From an uncultured Bacilli bacterium (GTDB taxonomy: Bacteria > Bacillota_I > Bacilli_A > RF39 > UBA660), in the NCBI GenBank assembly GCA_947627995.1, contig CANQYE010000008.1, forward strand, positions 1-48,966: a stretch of DNA of 48,966 nt, in the 5' to 3' direction. This document shows, piece after piece, positions 42,514 through 48,966 of this stretch. The notes beneath the pieces were generated by a model. It saw only the letters and a list, made by a program, of their open reading frames with translations. It had not been told where the DNA came from and made no database searches. Numbering within the stretch: the first letter of the stretch is position 1; each line of letters starts with the position of its first letter. Made by a program: the position numbers and the translations under genes.

Positions 42514-45500
42514 AAAATCAAATTTTTTTCATATATTAAATTAAGAATTTCTTTATGTCCAAATATATCTTTAAAAACAAATAGCTTTGTTTTTTCTACT
42601 TCTGATACTTTGATATCAAAATATTCAGCTATTTTTGAATTTTTTATTCCTAATAAATAAAGTATAAAAATGTTATATGCTTTTTCATTTAATATTTTTT
42701 TCAACTTATCTTTTAATTTATAGGCAATTTCTCTAGCTTCAATTATATTCACATTATCTAATTTTATATACATTAATAAATTTGTCAAACAAATAATTTC
42801 ATAATTATATACTAAAATTTCAATCATACTTTCTTTATAAAATTGATTATTATTTAGATTTTGATTTATTTGTTTATCGCCCCAAATCATTCCTATTGCA
42901 TCTAATTTTTTAAAATGATTTTCTGATAAATCCCCCTTTATATACATCTTTTTTTGAGTATAAATCCATCCGCCTAATTTTATTCCTTCTATTTCATAAT
43001 CATAAGGAATTTGTAAATCACCATTTTTTTGAAAATACTCTGCGGCTAATTTATATTTTTTGTTCCATTGTTCATTATTATTTTTAAAACTACCTCTTTT
43101 TGGTTCCCAAACCATTCCTATTGCATTTAATTTATCTACTCTATCTTTACTAAGTTTACCTTGTTTATATTGTACTCTTTGCGTGTTTAACCATCTACTT
43201 AAATTTTTTCCATTTATTTCATAATTATAAGGAATTTGTAAATCACCATTGTCTTTATAATATTCTTCGGCTAATTTGTAGGTTTCTTCCCATTTTTTCT
43301 CATTTCTATAATCATCTATTCTCGGTTCCCAAACCATTCCTATTGCATTTAATTTCTCTGTTCTATCTTTACTAAGTTTACCTTTTTTATATTTGGATCT
43401 TTGTGCAGTTATCCATCCGCCTAATTTTATTCCTTCTATTTCATAATCATAAGGTATTTTTAAATGACCATTGTCTTTATAATATTTTTCGGCTAATTTA
43501 TATTTTTCTTCCCATAATTCATTATTATTTTTAAATCCACCTCTTTTGGGATTCCAAACCATTCCTATGGCATTTAATTTATTTATTCTATCTTTACTAA
43601 GTTTACCTTTTTTATATTGTACTCTTTGTAGGATTATCCATCCGCCTAATTTTATTCCTTCTATTTCATAATAAGTAGGTATTTTTAAATGACCATTGTC
43701 CTTATAATATTCTTCGGCTAATTTATATTTTTTATTCCATTTTTTCTCATTTCTATGGTCATCTATTTTCGGCTCCCAAATCATTCCGATTGCATTTAAT
43801 TTATCTACTCTATCTTTACTAAGTTCACCTTTTTTATATTGTACTCGTTGAGTATTTATCCATACACCTAATTTTGTCCCATTTATTTCAAACTTTCGAG
43901 AAATTTGTAAATCACCATTGTCTTTATAATATTTTTCAGCTAATTTATATTTTTTATTCCATAGTTCATTATTATTTTTAAATCCACCTCTTTTTGGTTT
44001 CCAAATCATTCCGATTGCATTTAATTTATCTACTCTATCTTTACTAAGTTTACCTTTTTTATATTGTACTCTTTGTATGTTTAACCATCTACTTAAATTT
44101 TTTCCATTTACTTCATAATTTTGAGGAATTTGTAAATCACCATTGTCTTTATAATATTTTTCGGCTAATTTATATTTTTTATTCCATAGTTCATTATTAT
44201 TTTTAAATCCACCTCTTTGGGGGTTCCAATCTATTCCTATTGCATTTAATTTATCTATTCTATCTTTACTAAGTTTACCTTTTTTATACTGTACTCTTTG
44301 TACGGTTAGCCATATACCTAATTTTGTCCCATTTATTTCAACATTTCGAGAAATTTGTAAATTACCATTGTCTTTATAATATTTTTCGGACAATTTATAT
44401 TTTTCTTCCCATTGTTCATCATTATTTTTAAAACCTCTTTGGGGGTTCCAATCTATTCCTATTGCATTTAATTTATCTACTCTATCTTTGCTAAGAGTAC
44501 CTTTATTATATTTAACTCTTTGCGCGCTTAGCCATCTACTTAATTTTTTTCCATTTACTTCATAATTATAAGGAATTTGTAAACCACCATTGTCTTTATA
44601 ATATTTTTCGACTAATTTGTAGTTTTCCTCCCAGTTTTTTTCATGTTTATTTTCTTTTAATTTTTTTTCTCGAACCCAAACTATGCCTATTTTATTTAAC
44701 TTATCTACTCTATCTTTACTAAGTTTACCTTGTTTATATTGTACTCTTTGTGTGCTTAACCATTGACCTAGTTTTGTTCCTTTTATTTCATAATAAATAG
44801 GTACTTTTAAATGGCAATTGTCTTTAAAATATTCTTCAGCTAATTTGTATTTTTCTTCCCATTGTTTATCATTATTTCCTAGACCTGTTTTTGGATGCCA
44901 AATCATTCCGATTGCATTTAATTTATCTACTCTATCTTTACTAAGTTTACCTTTGTTATATTTTTTTCTTTGTTCACTTATCCATACGCCTAATTTTATT
45001 CCTTTTATTTCATAATAAATAGGTATTTTTAAATCACCATTGTCTTTATAATATTTTTTGGCTAATTTATATTTCTTATTCCATTGTTTTTCCCTGTTTT
45101 TTTTATGTTTATTTTCTTTTAATTTTTTTTCTCGAGTCCAAATCATCCCGATTGCATTTAATTTATCTACTCTATCTTTACTAAGTTTACCTTGTTTATA
45201 TTTGGATCTTTGTGCAGTTATCCATACGCCTAATTTTATTCCTTCTATTTCATAATAAGTAGGTATTTTTAAATCACCATTGTCTTTATAATATTTTTCG
45301 GCTAATTTATATTTTTTATTCCATTTATCATTATTTTTGCAACTGCTTCTTTTGGGTTTCCAAACTATTCCGATTGCATTTAATTTGTCTACTCTATCTT
45401 CACTAAGAGTACCTTTGTTATATTTGGATCTTTGTGTTCTTAACCATCTACTTAAATTTTTTCCATTTATTTCATAATAATAAGGAATTTGTAAATCACC

Positions 45501-46661
45501 GTTGTCTTTATAATATTTTTCAGCTAATTTGTAGTTTTCCTCCCAGTTCTTTTCATTTTTATTTTCTTTTAATTTTTTTTCTCGAGTCCAAATCATTCCT
45601 ATGGCATTTAATTTATTTACTCTATCTTTATTAAGTTTACCTTGTTTATATTGTACTCTTTGTGTGCTTAACCATTGACCTAATTTCACTCCATCTATTT
45701 GAAAATCTCGAGGGATTTCTAGGTGTCCTTGCTTTTTATAACATTCTTCAGCTAATTTATAGTTTTTATTCCATTGTTCACTGAAATCAGTTTGTTTCCA
45801 AGTCATTCCTATTTTATTTAACTTATCTACTCTATCTTTACTAAGAGTACCTTTGTTATATTTTACTCGTTGAGCATTTATCCATTTACCTAATTTTTTA
45901 CCATTTATTACATATTTTTGAGGAATTTGTAAATGATTATTTTCTTTAAAATATTCTGCGGCTAATTTGTAATTTTCTTCCCATTGTTTTTCATTTTTTC
46001 TTCGACCACATCTTTTTGGTTTCCAAGCCATTCCTATGGCATTTAATTTGTCAATTCTATCTTTACTAAGAGTACCTTTGTTATATTTTTTTCTTTGCTC
46101 ACTTATCCATATACCTAATTTTACTCCATCTACTTGAAAATCTCGAGGGATTCTTAGATGCCCTTGTTTTTTATAATATTCTGCGGCTAATTTATATTTT
46201 TTATTCCATTTATCATTATTTTTTCTACCACCTATTTTGGGGTTCCAAACCATTCCAATTGCATTTAATTTGTCTACTCTGTCTTTACTAAGATTTCCTT
46301 TTTTATATTGTACTCGTTGTTCACTTATCCATATACCTAATTTTACTCCATCTACTTGAAAATCTCGAGGGATTTTTAGGTGTTCTTGCTTTTTATAATA
46401 TTCTGCGGCTAATTTATATTTTTCTTCCCATCGTTTATTACAATTTATTTTCCAAATCATTCCGATTGCATTTAATTTATCTATTCTATCTTTACTAAGT
46501 TTACCTAAATTATATTGTAATCGTTGAGTATTTATCCATTTACCTAATTTTTTACCATTTATTACATAATTTTGAGGAATTTGTAAGTTTCCATTGTCTT
46601 TATAATATGCTTCAGCTAATTTGTAATTTTCTTCCCAGTTTTTTTCATGTTTATTTAACAT
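42501..46661 (-). CDS. Tandem helicase-associated (HA) repeat protein, 17 repeats plus C-terminal HTH-like domain
   Basis: Repeating W..(K/N)YKLAeeYYKdnGdLqIP..yei.GkkLg.Wi..QRvqYkkGkLSkDRvdKLNaIGm.W (PF03457-like). SD AAAGAGGTG before the ATG. Confidence 0.9.
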   Translation of the reverse strand: MLNKHEKNWEENYKLAEAYYKDNGNLQIPQNYVINGKKLGKWINTQRLQYNLGKLSKDRIDKLNAIGMIWKINCNKRWEEKYKLAAEYYKKQEHLKIPRDFQVDGVKLGIWISEQRVQYKKGNLSKDRVDKLNAIGMVWNPKIGGRKNNDKWNKKYKLAAEYYKKQGHLRIPRDFQVDGVKLGIWISEQRKKYNKGTLSKDRIDKLNAIGMAWKPKRCGRRKNEKQWEENYKLAAEYFKENNHLQIPQKYVINGKKLGKWINAQRVKYNKGTLSKDRVDKLNKIGMTWKQTDFSEQWNKNYKLAEECYKKQGHLEIPRDFQIDGVKLGQWLSTQRVQYKQGKLNKDRVNKLNAIGMIWTREKKLKENKNEKNWEENYKLAEKYYKDNGDLQIPYYYEINGKNLSRWLRTQRSKYNKGTLSEDRVDKLNAIGIVWKPKRSSCKNNDKWNKKYKLAEKYYKDNGDLKIPTYYEIEGIKLGVWITAQRSKYKQGKLSKDRVDKLNAIGMIWTREKKLKENKHKKNREKQWNKKYKLAKKYYKDNGDLKIPIYYEIKGIKLGVWISEQRKKYNKGKLSKDRVDKLNAIGMIWHPKTGLGNNDKQWEEKYKLAEEYFKDNCHLKVPIYYEIKGTKLGQWLSTQRVQYKQGKLSKDRVDKLNKIGIVWVREKKLKENKHEKNWEENYKLVEKYYKDNGGLQIPYNYEVNGKKLSRWLSAQRVKYNKGTLSKDRVDKLNAIGIDWNPQRGFKNNDEQWEEKYKLSEKYYKDNGNLQISRNVEINGTKLGIWLTVQRVQYKKGKLSKDRIDKLNAIGIDWNPQRGGFKNNNELWNKKYKLAEKYYKDNGDLQIPQNYEVNGKNLSRWLNIQRVQYKKGKLSKDRVDKLNAIGMIWKPKRGGFKNNNELWNKKYKLAEKYYKDNGDLQISRKFEINGTKLGVWINTQRVQYKKGELSKDRVDKLNAIGMIWEPKIDDHRNEKKWNKKYKLAEEYYKDNGHLKIPTYYEIEGIKLGGWIILQRVQYKKGKLSKDRINKLNAIGMVWNPKRGGFKNNNELWEEKYKLAEKYYKDNGHLKIPYDYEIEGIKLGGWITAQRSKYKKGKLSKDRTEKLNAIGMVWEPRIDDYRNEKKWEETYKLAEEYYKDNGDLQIPYNYEINGKNLSRWLNTQRVQYKQGKLSKDRVDKLNAIGMVWEPKRGSFKNNNEQWNKKYKLAAEYFQKNGDLQIPYDYEIEGIKLGGWIYTQKKMYIKGDLSENHFKKLDAIGMIWGDKQINQNLNNNQFYKESMIEILVYNYEIICLTNLLMYIKLDNVNIIEAREIAYKLKDKLKKILNEKAYNIFILYLLGIKNSKIAEYFDIKVSEVEKTKLFVFKDIFGHKEILNLIYEKNLILKKL
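42870..46650 (-). repeat. Coding tandem repeat array, period about 222-225 bp, 17 units
   Basis: Anchor gcatttaa (plus strand) at 43123, 43345, 43570, 43792, 44017, 44242, 44464, giving spacings 222, 225, 222, 225, 225, 222. Confidence 0.92.
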
Positions 46662-46665
46662 TTTT

Positions 46666-48966
46666 TCACCTCTTTAATAAAGTAATATTTTTTTCATAAT
46701 CAATTTTATAATTATATATTTTATTAAAAATTTTTAATCTCTTTTCTTCTACTATTTTACAATCTATATTATAAAATTTTGATATTTGGTTTATTTTGAA
46801 ACCTAATAAATATAACATTGCAATATTATAATCCTCAAGGTTTTCTTCATTTTTAAGTTTCATAAAAATTTCTAAAGCTTCTTTTTTAATAAATTCTAAA
46901 TTACAATTATTTCCTTTGTCCATGTAGATTAATAAATTTGTTAACAATAATACGCTTAATATTTCTACTGTTTCGTTAATAATTTTATAAAACATATTAA
47001 TATTACTGCTTTGAAAATAAATTTTAATTTTTTCAAAGCCGTTAAATTGTTTTATATTCCAAATCATTTTTATTCTTTCTAATAATTTTACTTTATCTAT
47101 TGACAATTCATTTTTATTATAACTTTCTCTTTGTTCATTTAACCATTGACCTAAATTTAATTTATTAAAAATATATTTATCATCTACCAATAAATTTTTA
47201 TGAATTTGAAAATATTTTAAAGCATTTGTATAGTTCTTATACCAATTAAGTTCTTCTTTTGCTTTTCTTTTTCTGTTTATGGTATGAGTTTGTTTTGAAC
47301 TTTCTTTTTCCTCTATAAATTGTTTTTGCGAAACATCACTCTTAATATCCAAAGTCGTTTTTAAAGTATTTAATTTTTCAGTTTCTTTTTTTGGAAATTT
47401 TTTCGTATATCTCATGGTATTTTTATTCCAAATCATTCCGATTGCATTTAATCTATCTATTCTATCTTTACTAAGCATTCCTTTTTTATATTGTACTCGT
47501 TGAGTATTTATCCATACACCTAGTTTTTTCCCATTTACTTCATATTTTTGAAGAATTTTTAAGTTTCCATGTTCTTTATAATATTCTTCGGCTAATTTAT
47601 AATTTTCTTCCCATTGTTTATCTTTATTTCTTTGTCCACCTTTTTTTAATTTCCAAATCATTCCGATGGCATTTAATTTATCTATTCTATCTTTACTAAG
47701 AGTACCTTTGTTGTATAGCACTCGTTGTGTACTTATCCATATACCTAATTTTTTCCCATTTACTTCATATTTTTTAGGGATTAGTAAGTTTCCGTGGCCT
47801 TTAAAATACTCTGCGGCTAATTTGTAGTTTTCTTCCCATATTTCATCATTATTTACTAGGCAACCTCTTTTTGGTTCCCAAACCATTCCGATTGTATTTA
47901 ATTTATCTATTCTATCTTTACTAAGAACTCCTTTTTTATATTGTACTCGTTGTGTGCTTATCCATTGACCTAATTTTGTTTCATTTATTTTATATCTTTG
48001 AGGGATTAGTAAGTTTCCATGGTCTTTAAAATATTCTTTAGCTAATTCGTAGTTTTCTTCCCATTGTTTTTTATTATTTAGCTTCCAAACCATTCCGATT
48101 GCATTTAATTTATCTATTTTATCTTTACTAAGAGTACCTTCGTTATATTTGACTCTTTGTGCGCTTACCCATATACCTAATTTTACTCCATCTATTTGAA
48201 AATCTCGAGGGATTTTTAAATGTCCGTGTTCTTTATAATATTTTTTGGCTAATTTATAGTTTTCTTCCCATTGCTTATTATTTCCTTGACGACCTCTTTT
48301 CGGTTCCCAAACCATTCCGATTGCATTTAATTTGTCAATTCTATCTTTACTAAGAGTACCTTTGTTATATTTGAATCTTTGCGTGCTTACCCATACGCCT
48401 AATTTTGTTTCATTTATTTTATATCTTTGAGGGATTTGTAAGTTTCCATGATCTTTATAATATTCTTTAGCTAATTTATATTTTTCTTCCCATAGTTCAT
48501 CATCTTTTTTTCTTGTATACTTTGGATGTTTTTCAGATTTCCAAATCATTCCGATTGCATTTAATTTGTTAATTCTATCTTCACTAAGAGTATCTTTGTT
48601 ATATTTTACTCTTTGCGTGCTTATCCATATACCTAATTTTTTCCCATTTATTTCAAACTTTCGAGAGATTTGTAAGTTTCCATGGGCTTTATAATATTCT
48701 TTAGCTAATTTATAGTTTTCTTCCCATAGTTTATCATTTCTTGGAATATATCTTTTTGGATTCCAAGTCATTCCTATTTTATTTAACTTATCTACTCTAT
48801 CTTTACTAAGAGTACCTTTGTTATATTTTACTCTTTGTGTGCTTATCCATATACCTAATTTTTTTCCATTTATTATATATTTTTGAGGTATTTGTAAGTT
48901 TCCATTATCTTTATAATATGCTTCAGCTAATTTATAGTTTTCTTCCCATAGTTCATTATTATTTCC
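46666..48966 (-). CDS. Second tandem HA-repeat protein, partial at right edge; 8 visible units plus C-terminal HTH-like domain
   Basis: Same repeat consensus. The frame stays open from 48771 to 48966 (GNNNELWEENYKLAEAYYKDNGNLQIPQKYIINGKKLGIWISTQRVKYNKGTLSKDRVDKLNKIG), so the 48771 start is an internal Met. Confidence 0.9.
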   Translation of the reverse strand, partial: GNNNELWEENYKLAEAYYKDNGNLQIPQKYIINGKKLGIWISTQRVKYNKGTLSKDRVDKLNKIGMTWNPKRYIPRNDKLWEENYKLAKEYYKAHGNLQISRKFEINGKKLGIWISTQRVKYNKDTLSEDRINKLNAIGMIWKSEKHPKYTRKKDDELWEEKYKLAKEYYKDHGNLQIPQRYKINETKLGVWVSTQRFKYNKGTLSKDRIDKLNAIGMVWEPKRGRQGNNKQWEENYKLAKKYYKEHGHLKIPRDFQIDGVKLGIWVSAQRVKYNEGTLSKDKIDKLNAIGMVWKLNNKKQWEENYELAKEYFKDHGNLLIPQRYKINETKLGQWISTQRVQYKKGVLSKDRIDKLNTIGMVWEPKRGCLVNNDEIWEENYKLAAEYFKGHGNLLIPKKYEVNGKKLGIWISTQRVLYNKGTLSKDRIDKLNAIGMIWKLKKGGQRNKDKQWEENYKLAEEYYKEHGNLKILQKYEVNGKKLGVWINTQRVQYKKGMLSKDRIDRLNAIGMIWNKNTMRYTKKFPKKETEKLNTLKTTLDIKSDVSQKQFIEEKESSKQTHTINRKRKAKEELNWYKNYTNALKYFQIHKNLLVDDKYIFNKLNLGQWLNEQRESYNKNELSIDKVKLLERIKMIWNIKQFNGFEKIKIYFQSSNINMFYKIINETVEILSVLLLTNLLIYMDKGNNCNLEFIKKEALEIFMKLKNEENLEDYNIAMLYLLGFKINQISKFYNIDCKIVEEKRLKIFNKIYNYKIDYEKNITLLKR
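47050..48966 (-). repeat. Coding tandem HA-repeat array continuing off the window; last unit degenerate
   Basis: Seven close-consensus units plus one diverged unit WYKNYTNALKYFQIHKNLLVDDKYIFNKLNLGQWLNEQRESYNKNELS. Confidence 0.9.

Noticed and set aside
44818-45634. Plus-strand ORFs of 65-66 aa inside the HA array (also 42469, 48159)
   Set aside because: Antisense shadow ORFs of the repeat; similar proteins recur because the underlying DNA repeats. No SD or codon support.
42870-46650. A TALE/PPR-like one-repeat-one-base recognition code
   Set aside because: Variable positions are visible but nothing in the sequence establishes a base-specific code; kept only as a testable idea.
42870-48966. 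CRISPR-like or non-coding minisatellite array
   Set aside because: Period is ~222-225 bp, unit boundaries respect codons, and the frame is open across all units; it is a protein-coding repeat.
1-48966. Mycoplasma-type genetic code (UGA = Trp)
   Set aside because: TGA ends several well-supported genes (e.g. GerA-family gene at 17920, HA gene B at 46666) and Trp is encoded by TGG.
1-48966. tRNA/rRNA genes, CRISPR arrays, IS elements or prophage
   Set aside because: No cloverleaf-like, rRNA-like, transposase, integrase or phage structural sequence recognised by eye.

Overview
AT-rich window from a low-GC Gram-positive (Firmicutes/Mollicutes-like) chromosome. TGA is used as a stop (e.g. gerA-like ORF end at 17920 and the HA-repeat ORF end at 46666), so the standard bacterial code 11 fits. 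Most of it is core housekeeping: an ABC exporter pair, M16 peptidase pair, ung, rlmH, walJ-like MBL, LysM/G5/M23 peptidase, dnaB-rplI-DHH, GerA/C/B germinant receptor operon, UvrD-like helicase, class B sortase, pflBA, murT-gatD-like, a P-type ATPase, trmK-sigA-dnaG, RnfC/RnfD-like pair, a short alaS, an AI-2E family permease and an archaeal/eukaryote-type proS. The most unusual content is at the right end (42.5 kb to the edge): two adjacent minus-strand genes made almost entirely of tandem helicase-associated (HA, PF03457-like) repeats, about 25 visible units, with no helicase domain. Each ends in a related C-terminal domain with a sigma-70-region-4-like HTH look. Other points of interest: a GatD homologue with no cysteine at all and no GTYLHGP histidine, an orphan RnfC/RnfD pair without recognisable flavin motifs, an AlaRS lacking the C-Ala region, and two unannotated gene relics (HAD/Cof-like and C5-methyltransferase-like) flanking the NUDIX gene. 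All family assignments are from motif recognition by eye; no searches were run.
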